Shown: piece after piece, positions 8,590 to 17,840 of the stretch | How the letters are laid out: every line of letters begins with the position of its first letter | How positions within the stretch are numbered: the first letter of the stretch is position 1 | DNA from: Malonomonas rubra DSM 5091 | Lineage (GTDB): Bacteria > Desulfobacterota > Desulfuromonadia > Desulfuromonadales > Geopsychrobacteraceae | NCBI RefSeq assembly: GCF_900142125.1 | Contig: NZ_FQZT01000010.1 | Coordinates: 1 to 64,000, forward strand | Length of the DNA stretch: 64,000 bases | Reading direction: 5' to 3' | Position numbers and translations under genes: made by a program | Notes under the pieces: generated by a model | Told to the model about the DNA's origin: nothing | The model's database searches: none | The model's input: the letters and a program-made list of their open reading frames with translations, nothing else

Positions 8590-9066
8590 CTAGGATTGAC
8601 GGTAGCTACAAAGATTCATTTGATGAACCAATCAGCAATATAAAGCCATTTGTAGAGCCCAACGATAAGCATTACTGTCAGTCATCGCTCTGCATCGGTC
8701 TCAACAATCCAAAGAACGTTACTTTATGTTATTCATATACCATGATAACACTTCCTTACTAATGTTGAGATTCTTTACACGACCAAGAAAATGTACTATT
8801 GAGTCACTTTTTAATTAAGCAATATCTGGTATTTGTAACCATGGCTTAGTTGTTGCAATTTAGGAGTGGGTGCAATGAAAGGAGGAAAAATTAAAAAAAC
8901 CACTATTTTTCATTAAGTAGTTGTAGTTTTGCCGCGAACTCCCGGATCCTAAAACCCTAATCACCCATATCTATATTATTCGAATCTACCTGTTATTTTA
9001 AAAACAATTTATTGCTCAGAAAACACTAACCACACAACTGAGATATGCCTATCTCAAGGAGGCAAA

Positions 9067-12000
9067 ATGAAAAAGGTTGGTTTGAGCGGTTTACTATGCT
9101 TTTTACTCATGTTGTTGCTTACAGGTACGGCGCTAGCAGCCAAACCTGCCCCATCCCCGTCCGGCACTGGAATTTTAACCGGCAAGGTACTGATCGCTGG
9201 TACCCGCACTGCAATCGTTGGCGCAACAGTGACTGCTGTCGGCGCTGTAGAAACTCTTTCTGCCACAACCGACAGTAAAGGGGTTTACACCATGACTCCT
9301 CTTGCTGGTGGCTACAATGTCACTGCCAGTGCTGATGGCTACATCAGCCAGTCATTCTCGGCAACAGTCGGTGATGGTACCAAAACCACTCTCAACTTCG
9401 CTCTATCAGAAGTGATCGCTACTGGTGGCACGTTGACCGGGTCGGTAACTGATGCTGCTACCGGCTTACCGCTTGTTGCCGCACTGGTTGCAACCGATCA
9501 TGGTGGCTATAGCGACGCCACAGACGAACAGGGTCAATACCTGCTGGACGTTGCAGCAGGGACCTATGAGCTGACAGTATCGCTGGATGGCTACCAGGCC
9601 GCGACCCTGGCAGCCACAGTTGCTGCCGACGAGACAGCCAGCACGGATTTCGCCTTGACTCCAGTCTCTGCAGGGCTGGCAATTACATCCTTAACAGCAA
9701 GCCCGGACAGCTTTGTCGAGGCAACTGTCACGACCCTCTCCCTGACAGCTGTCATCGATGGCGCTCCAACCTCTTACCAGTGGATTCAGGTTTCTGGGCC
9801 GAAGGTTCCGCTAGTTCCTGCCGGTGAAACTGCTAGCGCTGATGTTAGCACACTGGAAATCGCCGCAGAGTGCGAGCTGGTTTTCGAACTGACCGTTGCT
9901 GATGCCAGCAGCTCTGTCAGCCAAACAGTCACCGTTCTGATGCAGCCGGCCAACATGCTCCAGTATCCGGGACTCAACGTCCAGATCGGTGGTTCGACCA
10001 CTGCCGTAGCCCGTTTCCAGTACAGTGGCACGGAATGGTGCCTGTTCAATATCGGTACCACCCTGAAAGCGACACCGGTCAGTACGACAAAAGGCGCGGT
10101 TTATGAGTTAACCCTGCCGGCATTGATTTACGACATCGAAATCATCACCTACAATGGTGGAACATATGCACTGATCGCAAACGGCGGTGCCGGTGTTACC
10201 GTAGTCAACATTGCTGATCCTGCAGCAATGAGCGTCGTCAGTTCTGCTCCGGTCAACTACTACTTTGACGGAGTCATCTTCGCCGAAGGTGGCGGCTCGA
10301 TCCTTTACGACAATATTTTCGAAAGCGATGCCGGGCCGGTCGTCGCCCTAGCAACCGACGGTGTCGATCTGTATATTGGCGATCACGATTACGGCATCCA
10401 CAAAACCTCGCTAGCCAACCTGTTCGCCGACAGCCGTGAAGCCGACGGAACCCTGCTGATCGACCAGGAGGTCCTCACAGTTCAGTACGCTGGCGAACAC
10501 GGCTGGGGGGGTCCGTTTTCACTCAAGCTCTACGGTGGCAAACTGTTTGCCGGTCTCGGCGCCCTCGGTATGGGTATTTTCGATCCGGCAACCCTGGAGC
10601 AGACCGGACGCTACAACCTCTACACCGATGAAGCCCGCATCGAAGACTACGAAGGCGCCATGGCGATCAGTCAGACCGTTGCCAGCGACCCGGTTACCGG
10701 CGACCCCTATCTCGACGATTTCACCGGCATGCCGGACTATCGCCAGGTCAACTACGAAATCGGCACCATCATGCACGGCAGTGGTGACGGAGATACCCCA
10801 TGGGCCGATTTTGAACGTGAAGGCAAGTGGTATTACGAAGCGGTCGATGTTGATGTCGCCCAACAGGGCGCTCGCACTATCGCCTTCATCGCCTATTCTC
10901 TCGGCGGCGTAGTGGCGGTTGACGTCACCGGCTTTGAAAGCGCAACCTCAAGCAGTTTTCTGAGCGCCCCCTACCTCGGTTATTTCGTCGCGGTTCCAGC
11001 TAACGGCCCCTATGACACCGGATCTCAGCCATCCAGTCTGCTACCGTACGAGGGTGCCGGAATGCTCAAAGAATCGGGCGTGCTCAGTGTTGATGTGCTG
11101 GGTGACCGGGTCTTCCTGACTGACCATTTTGCCGGTATGGTTATCCTCAGCGGTGCAGCGACACCGGAAAACTGGAGCGGCGATGCTCCGCCGTATGATA
11201 ACGACAGCGACGGCATCCCGAACAACAATGTTCCGGAATACGAGGATGTTACCTCCTACGACATGTCTGCCTGGGATCCGACCGACAATGAGTCGCTGCC
11301 TTGGGCTTATTATCAAGCACCGTGTGAGCTGGCCACTCGCGAGCTGAAAGGTCACGGTTACGGCCTGACCCTGATGGACAACATCGATTTGACCGCTGCT
11401 GGCCAGATCGATGTACTCGAATGCTCTACCGGCGGCGGTTTCGTCATGGTCGACGTTACTGACATCAGCGCAGCGGTCATGACCGATCGCTTCGACATCA
11501 GCGTTTACTTCCCATCGACCGACGAAATCGGTGCGGCACCGGACGGATCTCCGAGCGCCACCATCGCCATCGGCCACACCGACGGCATCGCATCGACGGA
11601 AAACTACATTTATGTTTCCGATGGCCCGCACGGCATCACCGCTTGGAAGATCACTGACGACCTCGGTTACCCGACCGATGCTATCCACGTTGTTGGCAAC
11701 ACCATTCAGGATGAGTATCCGATCGAAGTCAACGGCGAACTGATCTATCCGGCCTCGCACACAGTGCGGAATGTGATTGACGCATCCGGCGACTACACGT
11801 GGGCCCTCTGTGTCGGCAACGGTCTGCGCAGGGTACCGATCGCTGACATCGAAGCCGGCATCGGCAGTGCTGGCGTACCGGCACTGATGAAGCTGTACAT
11901 CGAGGACAGTTTCGAGCACAACGGTGATTGGGGCGTGGTCCGCAAGTTTAACTATCAGGATCAGGCCTACGACGTGGAATTTCTCGGTAACTACGCCTAT

Positions 12001-12738
12001 GTCGCCGACGGCACCAACGGTCTGACTATCTATGACATTAGCAAAGATTCGACCAAGGCCAACAGTGGCTTCTTTGTCGGCAACATCGGCTACAACCAGG
12101 GCAGTCCGCTACTCGGCACCGCCTCCGGTATCGAGTTGTGGACCGATCCAGCCACCAATAATCGCTACGCTGTGCTGGCCAGTGGCCCTTACGGCGTCGC
12201 CGTGGTTAACGTCACTGATGTGAACTCCATGCAGATCGTCAAGGTCTTCGAGCCGATCAAATACGAAAACGGTGACCTTGGATCGGCCGATGGTCAAGCA
12301 ATGGATCTGGAAGTGATCGGTGACATCGCTTACTACGGTTACGACAGTTTCGGGCTGATTGCTTATAGCATGACCGATCTGATCGAGCCGCTACCTGATG
12401 GTGTCGACCCAACCGAGCTGTTCAAGAAAGAGACAGACGGAACCGTACTCTACGACTACCGCCCGGAATTTCTCGGCAAATTCAAATTGCAGGAACAGCT
12501 GGGCTACGAAGATGTCGATGGTGGTACCGTCAAGATGGCCTACACCGAGCAGGCGGGCAAGCTCTACATCTACGCCGCCTTCGGCCACTATGGCGTAGTC
12601 AAAATCGACTACACCGACCCAACCACTCCAGTCATGCTGGATGCAGTACCGACTGCCAACGAATGCGTCGATGTCGAAATCGCTAATGGCCGGCTATATG
12701 TCGCCGACCACGGCGGTGGTTTAGTTCTGTTCAAATAA
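9067..12738 (+). CDS. Large secreted protein: carboxypeptidase-regulatory-like domains plus LVIVD-type beta-propeller repeats
   Basis: This 1223-aa exported protein has a clear Sec signal peptide (MKKVGLSG.., hydrophobic core, cleavage near TALAA, residue 25). Two carboxypeptidase-regulatory-like beta-sandwich domains follow (about 31-117 with GKVLIAGTRTAIVGATV, and about 121-208 with GSVTDAATGLPLVAALV). Next comes a PKD/Ig-like segment (about 215-292). The remaining roughly 900 residues are repeated strands of the type YAYVADGTNGLTIYDIS and LYVADHGGGLVLF, typical of LVIVD repeats that build beta-propellers. No membrane anchor or sorting tail is present at the C-terminus. AAGGAGG lies four bases from the ATG. 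Function is unknown; surface adhesion or enzyme scaffolding are possibilities only. Confidence 0.8.
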   Translation: MKKVGLSGLLCFLLMLLLTGTALAAKPAPSPSGTGILTGKVLIAGTRTAIVGATVTAVGAVETLSATTDSKGVYTMTPLAGGYNVTASADGYISQSFSATVGDGTKTTLNFALSEVIATGGTLTGSVTDAATGLPLVAALVATDHGGYSDATDEQGQYLLDVAAGTYELTVSLDGYQAATLAATVAADETASTDFALTPVSAGLAITSLTASPDSFVEATVTTLSLTAVIDGAPTSYQWIQVSGPKVPLVPAGETASADVSTLEIAAECELVFELTVADASSSVSQTVTVLMQPANMLQYPGLNVQIGGSTTAVARFQYSGTEWCLFNIGTTLKATPVSTTKGAVYELTLPALIYDIEIITYNGGTYALIANGGAGVTVVNIADPAAMSVVSSAPVNYYFDGVIFAEGGGSILYDNIFESDAGPVVALATDGVDLYIGDHDYGIHKTSLANLFADSREADGTLLIDQEVLTVQYAGEHGWGGPFSLKLYGGKLFAGLGALGMGIFDPATLEQTGRYNLYTDEARIEDYEGAMAISQTVASDPVTGDPYLDDFTGMPDYRQVNYEIGTIMHGSGDGDTPWADFEREGKWYYEAVDVDVAQQGARTIAFIAYSLGGVVAVDVTGFESATSSSFLSAPYLGYFVAVPANGPYDTGSQPSSLLPYEGAGMLKESGVLSVDVLGDRVFLTDHFAGMVILSGAATPENWSGDAPPYDNDSDGIPNNNVPEYEDVTSYDMSAWDPTDNESLPWAYYQAPCELATRELKGHGYGLTLMDNIDLTAAGQIDVLECSTGGGFVMVDVTDISAAVMTDRFDISVYFPSTDEIGAAPDGSPSATIAIGHTDGIASTENYIYVSDGPHGITAWKITDDLGYPTDAIHVVGNTIQDEYPIEVNGELIYPASHTVRNVIDASGDYTWALCVGNGLRRVPIADIEAGIGSAGVPALMKLYIEDSFEHNGDWGVVRKFNYQDQAYDVEFLGNYAYVADGTNGLTIYDISKDSTKANSGFFVGNIGYNQGSPLLGTASGIELWTDPATNNRYAVLASGPYGVAVVNVTDVNSMQIVKVFEPIKYENGDLGSADGQAMDLEVIGDIAYYGYDSFGLIAYSMTDLIEPLPDGVDPTELFKKETDGTVLYDYRPEFLGKFKLQEQLGYEDVDGGTVKMAYTEQAGKLYIYAAFGHYGVVKIDYTDPTTPVMLDAVPTANECVDVEIANGRLYVADHGGGLVLFK

Positions 12739-12923
12739 CGGCAAAAAGGGGCGCTCCATCCGGGGCGCCTCACCTCTTTCGGGTCTGCCTATCTTATTTT
12801 TTTTAAAAAGCCATCCCCTTCTTAGACGGGGTAGAACTGCTCGAAAGGGACTTGAACATCCTTGAATACCCTCAGAATCCATGTTAGCTTTCGCCCAATT
12901 TTTTATTGATCTAGAGGAAGCCA

Positions 12924-13610
12924 ATGGTCCTTCAGGGAACAATAGTAAATATTTCTGCCGTTGCAACAGGTTGCTTAGTTGGTAAATGGGTTGGGAGCTA
13001 CCTGTCTGCCAAAATGAGAGAAACAATGATGGCAGGGCTGGGATTAGCAGTTCTGCTTATCGGGTTACAGCTCGCATTGCAAAGCAATCAAATAATGATT
13101 GTGATTGGCAGTTTAATTTTCGGTGGCCTGCTCGGAGAGGGGCTTGGTATTGAAAAACGCCTGGAAAACTTTGGCCATCAATTGCAAAAGCGCTTTTCCG
13201 GAATGGGAAAAATCTCTGAGGGATTCGTAACCGCAAGCCTGCTCTACTGCGTTGGGGCAATGGCTATCATGGGGGCTCTACAGGATGGCATGGGAGGAAC
13301 TCCAACAATCCTCTATGCCAAAGCTGCACTTGATGGGGTTGCATCAATTGCTCTGACCTCCACGCTTGGAATTGGCGTTATTTTTTCTATCTTTCCATTG
13401 CTCCTGTACCAGGGAAGCATTACTTTGGCGGCGGGTTTAGCTTCCTCGATCCTCACTGAGACAGTTGTTACCGAGATGAACGCTGTTGGCGGGTTGTTGA
13501 TTGTCGCTATCGCCATCGATCTACTTGGTATCAAAAGACTGCCAGTCGGAAATCTTCTGCCCTCCGTGTTCGTTGCTATAGGTTTGCTCTGGCTATTTGG
13601 AATGGCCTAA
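12924..13610 (+). CDS. DUF554 (YdfK-like) membrane protein
   Basis: This 228-aa polytopic membrane protein of the DUF554 family has the N-terminal GTIVNISAVATGCLVGKWVG, the G-rich GSLIFGGLLGEGLGIEKRLE loop and the AMAIMGALQDGMGG segment that mark it. It is predicted to be an inner-membrane protein with six or seven helices. The molecular role is not known; transport has been suggested for the family. AGAGGAAG precedes the ATG. It is flanked by unrelated genes. Confidence 0.85.
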   Translation: MVLQGTIVNISAVATGCLVGKWVGSYLSAKMRETMMAGLGLAVLLIGLQLALQSNQIMIVIGSLIFGGLLGEGLGIEKRLENFGHQLQKRFSGMGKISEGFVTASLLYCVGAMAIMGALQDGMGGTPTILYAKAALDGVASIALTSTLGIGVIFSIFPLLLYQGSITLAAGLASSILTETVVTEMNAVGGLLIVAIAIDLLGIKRLPVGNLLPSVFVAIGLLWLFGMA

Positions 13611-13677
13611 CGGGGCATTTTATCCCAAGTTGTAATGGCTTTACACTCCTCCAGGCTGCTCCCCACCGACAGTTTCA

Positions 13678-13712
13678 CTCACGGGAACATTTACAGACAA
13701 CATTCCCGTGAG
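13678..13712. repeat. Perfect 10-bp inverted repeat between DUF554 gene and nhaA
   Basis: CTCACGGGAA (13678-13687) is mirrored by TTCCCGTGAG (13703-13712) with a 15-base loop. It lies between two convergent genes, so a transcription-termination role is plausible, but no clear T-run follows on either strand. A protein-binding site is an alternative. Confidence 0.5.
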
Positions 13713-13784
13713 CGAAAAGAGATTAGCTATAGCAGTGGAGTACAAAGCACCATACGAAAACTAACGGGGCCTGATGCGTTTAGA

Positions 13785-14993
13785 TCATACCTTTTCACCC
13801 TTTAGCACAGAGCGAGGGTAAAGATCTCTTTGTGCGGCAAAGCGCAGGAGGAAATATCCCGAAAGTGCGGACACAAGAGACCCGAGCAACACCCCGAGTC
13901 GAGCAGATTCAGCCATCTCCGAGGACATCCCGCCAAGAGCCAGGGTTGCGATAAACAGGCTCATGGTAAAGCCGATGCCACAGAGAACGGCCATACCGAG
14001 AAACTCAAGCCAAGTGACACCTTGTGGCAAACGGGCGAACCCAAGCCTTACTCCCAGCCAGCTAAAAACAAAGATACCAAGCGGCTTGCCAACAAACAGA
14101 CCGGCCGCGATGCCTAACGGCAAAGGCGAGAGCAGGTCATTCAGTGAAAGTCCTGCGAGGGAAATCCCGGCGTTGGCAAAAGCGAACAGTGGGAGAATCC
14201 CAAAAGCGACCCAGGGATGCAGGCTGTGCTCCAGATGCCGCAACGGAGACTTGCCCTGTTGGTTCTGTGTTCGCAATGGAACAGCAAATGCCAGAACAAC
14301 ACCAGCCAAAGTCGCATGTACTCCTGACTTTAAGACACAGATCCAGAGGAAAACCCCAAGCACCATGTAAGCAGCAATCCTCGTCACCCCGGAACGGTTG
14401 AGCAAAAACAATCCCAGAATCGCCAACGCCGCCAGAACCAGCGAAGCAACCGACAAATCGGCGGTATAAAACAGGGCAATGATCACGATAGCGCCGAGAT
14501 CGTCAAGAATCGCCAATGTCAGCAAAAACAGCTTGAGGGATGCGGGAACTTTATTTCCCAGCAAAGCCATGATCCCGAGAGCGAAAGCGATGTCTGTCGC
14601 CGCCGGTATTGCCCAGCCCTGCAGAGCGATCGGGTCACTCCAGTTCAACCACAGGTAAATCAAAGCCGGAACCAGCATGCCACCGATTGCAGCGATACCC
14701 GGCAAAGCAATCTTTGGCAGGCTGGACAGCTCTCCTTCGAGAATCTCGCGTTTAACCTCGAGTCCAATCAGCAAAAAGAAGATGGCCATGAGACCATCAT
14801 TAATCCAGAGTAGTAACGGCTTTGCCAGTTCGAGCGCACCAACCTGAAACTCGACATGGGTCTGCAGCAGACCGGTATAGAGCCAGTTGAGGGGCGTGTT
14901 GGCAAAAAGGAGCGCCAGCAGCATGGCGCTGATCAGCAGCAGGCCGCTGGCGGATTCAAGTTTCAAAAAATTACGAACAGTCTGTACAGTCAT
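13785..14993 (-). CDS. nhaA: Na+/H+ antiporter NhaA
   Basis: This inner-membrane electrogenic sodium/proton antiporter gives sodium and alkaline pH tolerance, consistent with a saline habitat. The 402-aa polytopic protein keeps the essential acidic residues: the aspartate pair D164-D165 in [13 protein letters not shown] and the upstream aspartate in [11 protein letters not shown]. The N-terminal [12 protein letters not shown] also fits. It starts at ATG with only a distant GAGG. It is transcribed away from htpX on the same strand, with 38 bases between htpX's end and its start. Confidence 0.95.
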   Translation of the reverse strand: MTVQTVRNFLKLESASGLLLISAMLLALLFANTPLNWLYTGLLQTHVEFQVGALELAKPLLLWINDGLMAIFFLLIGLEVKREILEGELSSLPKIALPGIAAIGGMLVPALIYLWLNWSDPIALQGWAIPAATDIAFALGIMALLGNKVPASLKLFLLTLAILDDLGAIVIIALFYTADLSVASLVLAALAILGLFLLNRSGVTRIAAYMVLGVFLWICVLKSGVHATLAGVVLAFAVPLRTQNQQGKSPLRHLEHSLHPWVAFGILPLFAFANAGISLAGLSLNDLLSPLPLGIAAGLFVGKPLGIFVFSWLGVRLGFARLPQGVTWLEFLGMAVLCGIGFTMSLFIATLALGGMSSEMAESARLGVLLGSLVSALSGYFLLRFAAQRDLYPRSVLKGEKV

Positions 14994-15031
14994 TTTTGTT
15001 GTGATTTACCTCGTCTGTTTAAGAAAACGTT

Positions 15032-15889
15032 CTACGAAAGACCCTTGGCCTGAAGAGCTTCCAGGCGCGCGATCCGCTCTTCCATCGGCGGATGGGTGGA
15101 GAAAAGTTTCATCATCGATGACCCGGCGAGCGGATTGACGATGAACATGTGAGATGTCGCCGGCGTTGCTTCCTGCATCGGAGCGGCCTGAACACCCATC
15201 TGCAGTTTGCGCAGGGCGCTCGCCAGCGCCAAAGGCTTCCCGCAGATTTTCGCCCCGGCCTCATCCGCCAGGTACTCACGCGAGCGGGAGACAGCCATCT
15301 GGATCAGCATGGCGGCGATCGGTGCGATGAAGGCCATCGCCAGGCCACCGAGCAGACCGCCGCCCTCTTCCTCATCGCTATTGCCCCCACCGAAGATCGC
15401 TGCCCACTGCAACATGTTGCCGAGCATGGCAATGGCACCTGCGATTGTTGCGGCAACAGTAGAAATCAGGGTGTCACGGTTCTGTACATGGGCCAACTCG
15501 TGCGCCATAACCCCTTCCATCTCCTCTTCAGAAAGCAGACGCATAATCCCCTCAGTTGCTGCGACTGCAGCATTTTGCGGGTTACGCCCGGTGGCGAAGG
15601 CATTCGGTCCTTCGGACGGGATGATATAGACCTTCGGCATCGGCATCTGCGCCTGCTGCGTCAGGCGACGGACCATGTTGTAAAAGGACGGATGGGTTGA
15701 TTCGGAAACTTCTTTGGCCCGGTACATCTTCAGGACAATTTTGTCCGAGTACCAGTAGGAGAAGAAGTTCATTCCACCGGCGATGACAAAAGCGATGATC
15801 ATACCGGAGCGACCGCCGATGGCGCTGCCCATGGCGACCAGCAACAGGGTGAGACATGTGAGTAAAAAAGTTGTTTTGATGCGGTTCAT
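15032..15889 (-). CDS. htpX: Membrane zinc metalloprotease HtpX
   Basis: HtpX is an M48-family inner-membrane protease for quality control of membrane proteins. The 285-aa protein has two N-terminal hydrophobic helices and the catalytic HELAH at 130-134 with the downstream glutamate in [12 protein letters not shown]. The ATG at 15889 has an excellent GGAGG eight bases upstream; the longer frame to 15964 runs through the leader and is not used. A yybP-ykoY riboswitch with an intrinsic terminator lies directly upstream, so expression is expected to respond to Mn2+. Confidence 0.95.
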   Translation of the reverse strand: MNRIKTTFLLTCLTLLLVAMGSAIGGRSGMIIAFVIAGGMNFFSYWYSDKIVLKMYRAKEVSESTHPSFYNMVRRLTQQAQMPMPKVYIIPSEGPNAFATGRNPQNAAVAATEGIMRLLSEEEMEGVMAHELAHVQNRDTLISTVAATIAGAIAMLGNMLQWAAIFGGGNSDEEEGGGLLGGLAMAFIAPIAAMLIQMAVSRSREYLADEAGAKICGKPLALASALRKLQMGVQAAPMQEATPATSHMFIVNPLAGSSMMKLFSTHPPMEERIARLEALQAKGLS

Positions 15890-15927
15890 TCTTTTACCTC
15901 CAGAACTTTGTTTGCGCTGCAGGTAAA

Positions 15928-15981
15928 AGAAAAGACCTTTACCCGCAGCATGATTTATGTTCACGCTTGGATAAAGGTCTT
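15928..15981 (-). terminator. Riboswitch-controlled intrinsic terminator in htpX leader
   Basis: AAGACCTTTA (15981-15972) pairs with TAAAGGTCTT (15941-15932), with an inner 6-bp stem (AGCGTG/CATGCT), followed by TTCTTTT. The 5' arm is also the 3' strand of riboswitch helix P1, so ligand-stabilised P1 and the terminator exclude each other. The arrangement predicts read-through into htpX when the metal is bound. Confidence 0.85.
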
Positions 15982-16081
15982 GCTGATTACTTAAAGTAAC
16001 CTCGCGTCCGAGTGACCTATGTCACTGTAATGACGAAACACGAGCCGGCAGTGTCTCCCACCGGTAGCTACTCCCCTTTAC
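15971..16081 (-). ncRNA. yybP-ykoY (Mn2+-sensing) riboswitch upstream of htpX
   Basis: The leader begins TAAAGGGGAGTAGC and ends AGCAAGACCTTTA, the two conserved metal-site segments of the yybP-ykoY class as I know them from solved examples. TAAAGG (16080-16075) and CCTTTA (15977-15972) form helix P1. Between them are a C/G-rich hairpin and a second hairpin (CAGTGACATAGGTCACTCG region). The class binds Mn2+ and usually controls manganese exporters or TerC-type proteins; here the only gene downstream is htpX. Confidence 0.9.
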
Positions 16082-16218
16082 ACAAATGACTGTAAAAGAG
16101 ACTTGAGCTTGCTGTCAATAAGAATCGAATTCAATAATTCGTTTTTTCATATGCCTTTTGAAAAAATGTTCACACTTCTGAAATTAGTAGGGACGAGTCA
16201 CTCTGATGTTTTTGTTCT

Positions 16219-16416
16219 CTATTGGTCGCGTTCTTCAATAAGTTGTTGCTTGCGTACTTGACATATAAGTACTGGTTTTCCATCCAACAATCGATACATC
16301 CGATAACCACAATTACCGTAGCCGCTGCAAGCGTGACATTTTAAATCCTTTATGTCAAAGCCATCAAGATCTTCTGGTTTAAGCTCGAGGTCTTTTGGAG
16401 TTTTGCGTGTAGACAT
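16219..16416 (-). CDS. Small cysteine-rich protein of unknown function
   Basis: This 65-aa protein has an acidic N-terminal half (ELKPEDLDGFDIKDLK) and a CHACSGYGNCGYRMYRL cluster plus a later cysteine (C-X2-C-X5-C pattern), suggesting metal binding. The ATG at 16416 is supported by AGGAGG nine bases upstream. I do not recognise the family. It is isolated, with over 400 empty bases upstream. Confidence 0.6.
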   Translation of the reverse strand: MSTRKTPKDLELKPEDLDGFDIKDLKCHACSGYGNCGYRMYRLLDGKPVLICQVRKQQLIEERDQ

Positions 16417-16464
16417 GAGTTTAGTCCTCCTGAGTGAATGCATCCGGTCACCATAATTTTGCAC

Positions 16465-16876
16465 AAATCTAGCTTTGCAAATTATGAACCGTTTACGCTC
16501 AGGACCTCACTACCCAAAGAAAGAGCCAAGAACGTCCTGTAAAGACTAGAGTTTTTACGTTTTAGAAAATCCACAATTACTTGCTGCCCAAAATTGCAAT
16601 GTCCACATTTAAGAAAACACCAAAATGCTTGTTGAGAATAGCGATTTTAAAAAATATGAAAATTCAAGGTCTCACAACATCGACGACATTCACGACCCAT
16701 CACCGGAGCACTTGAGGGAACAATTCAAAAATCAATAATACGCTTTTACAGAGTGGATGTCGGGGGAGCAGGCCGTTTTCAAATATAGTCGGATTTGAAG
16801 TTATGATCATTTTAATAATCAACGATATTTCTACAAGCGGTCCTTATTTTTGAAGGGTATTTGGAATAGGGCTGAA
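16465..16876. other. Gene-free stretch between small cysteine-rich gene and toxin-antitoxin pair
   Basis: No convincing open frame, RNA gene or long repeat is visible here. The sequence is AT-rich and presumably contains the promoter of the cysteine-rich gene. Confidence 0.5.
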
Positions 16877-17140
16877 TTATTCGTAATGCGTCCACATGCG
16901 GAGCACTTTAACGGTCATTGTGTCCTCGAGCACCTGATAAACCAGACGATGCTGAATATTGATTCGTCTGGAATATGCTCCGGCCAAATCACCAACAAGT
17001 TTCTCATAAGGAGGCGGATTCCGGTATGGATTCTCGGTAACAATCGTAAGAAGTTTTTGTGCTTTTTGTTTCATTCCTGAAGCAGCTAATTTCTTGGCAT
17101 CTTTCTGGGCTTGCTTGGTATAAACGATCTGCCAGCTCAC
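16877..17140 (-). CDS. Txe/YoeB-family toxin
   Basis: This 87-aa ribosome-dependent mRNA endonuclease toxin is of the YoeB/Txe type. Family marks are QAQKDAKKL near the N-terminus, NPYRNPPPYEKLVGDLAGAYSRRIN in the centre and the basic/aromatic C-terminal HRLVYQVL...RMWTHYE with the catalytic-region histidine. Its start overlaps the antitoxin stop by four bases, so it is translationally coupled to it. Expected partner: the Phd/YefM antitoxin just upstream. Confidence 0.92.
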   Translation of the reverse strand: MSWQIVYTKQAQKDAKKLAASGMKQKAQKLLTIVTENPYRNPPPYEKLVGDLAGAYSRRINIQHRLVYQVLEDTMTVKVLRMWTHYE

Positions 17141-17379
17141 CAGTCAAGTTCCTCGTCGCATTTATCGATAGGAGTCTGTAGCCCCTCAATAATTGATTCT
17201 TTCATTCCGGGAATAGAATGGAGATAGAGGGTCTCTTGAACGGCACGCCAATCGTCTTCTGAAATCAAAACTGCATTGCCGCGCTTACCAGTTATCTGTA
17301 TTGGCTCATGTGATTCTGAAACTTCGTCAAGCAGCCTGTATAGACTTTTTCTTGCCTCAGTAGCTGTAATGATTGGCAT
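17137..17379 (-). CDS. Phd/YefM-family antitoxin
   Basis: This 80-aa DNA-binding antitoxin has the N-terminal TATEARKSLYRLLDEVSESHEPIQITGKRGNAVLIS characteristic of Phd/YefM, and an acidic C-terminal tail (KCDEELDW) that would wrap the toxin. GAGGAGG precedes the ATG. It is the first gene of the pair and probably autoregulates through the GTAC repeats upstream. Confidence 0.92.
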   Translation of the reverse strand: MPIITATEARKSLYRLLDEVSESHEPIQITGKRGNAVLISEDDWRAVQETLYLHSIPGMKESIIEGLQTPIDKCDEELDW

Positions 17380-17393
17380 ACTAGCCTCCTCTT

Positions 17394-17433
17394 ATGTACG
17401 CTATAACGTACGCCGATCGAGAGAGATTGTCAA
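17394..17433 (-). promoter_or_regulatory. Promoter and probable operator of the YefM/YoeB-type operon
   Basis: On the minus strand, TTGACA (17433-17428) is followed after 17 bases by TACGTT (17410-17405). Two GTAC cores (17396-17399 and 17408-17411) sit 12 bp centre to centre across the -10 region. E. coli YefM binds paired TGTACA-like hexamers with, as I recall, the same spacing, so autoregulation is likely. Confidence 0.6.
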
Positions 17434-17556
17434 TGTTTCAATTTTCTACGTATTATTCGAGATACCCCAAAAATCGAAATTTTCTTTTTGCAGGACAAAA
17501 TCAAACTGATCGAACAATTTGCAAATATAGTAATTCCCCATTTTGATAAAACGCAA

Positions 17557-17593
17557 AAAGCCCTCTTGAACCTTACAGAAACAAGAGGGCTTT
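17557..17593 (-). terminator. Terminator after the BrnTA-type operon
   Basis: The arms AAAGCCCTCTT and AAGAGGGCTTT pair perfectly (11 bp, 15-base loop). On the minus strand a TTTTTGCGTTTT tract follows. It lies 20 bases after the stop of the antitoxin gene. Confidence 0.85.
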
Positions 17594-17612
17594 ATCTGTT
17601 TTGAATATTTCT

Positions 17613-17840
17613 TCAGCTCGCAGTTTTTTCCAGCTTTTCAGCGATCCACATCTTGATGATTGATTGCCGGGGAACACCGAGGCGGCGAGCTTCCTTCTCC
17701 AAGGACTGAATCATCCAGACAGGGAAATCAACATTGACTCGCTTTAGCTCCTGTTCTGGGCGACGAGTCCTTGAGAGGTCAAGGTCATCGAGGATGCTTT
17801 GTGCTTCGTCAAATTTTTTATCGAAATCTTTAGCTTTCAT
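17613..17840 (-). CDS. brnA: BrnA/CopG-like antitoxin
   Basis: This 75-aa antitoxin has a ribbon-helix-helix-like segment VNVDFPVWMIQSLEKEARRLGVPRQSIIKMWIAEKL near the C-terminus. The N-terminal half is charged and probably contacts the toxin. The start overlaps the 3' end of the toxin gene by 11 bases. It sits downstream of a BrnT-like toxin, the usual brnTA order. Confidence 0.8.
   Translation of the reverse strand: MKAKDFDKKFDEAQSILDDLDLSRTRRPEQELKRVNVDFPVWMIQSLEKEARRLGVPRQSIIKMWIAEKLEKTAS

Larger units (their letters stand above)
8013..9066. other. 1-kb intergenic region with gene relics
   Basis: This spacer contains a decayed tRNA-Gly with its terminator hairpin (8142-8253) and a short minus-strand coding remnant (8425-8589). 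Apart from these and the ribosome-binding site of the next gene (AAGGAGG at 9056-9062), I see nothing coherent. It is AT-richer than its surroundings and looks like a scar of older rearrangements. Confidence 0.6.

Noticed and set aside
10519-11919. Antisense frames of 114 and 292 aa within the large secreted protein gene
   Set aside because: The plus frame has signal peptide, RBS and repeat structure over its full length; the minus frames have none of these.
12739-12800. GC-rich hairpin after the large secreted protein gene as terminator
   Set aside because: The possible stem is only five base pairs with a poor T-run, so I do not call it.
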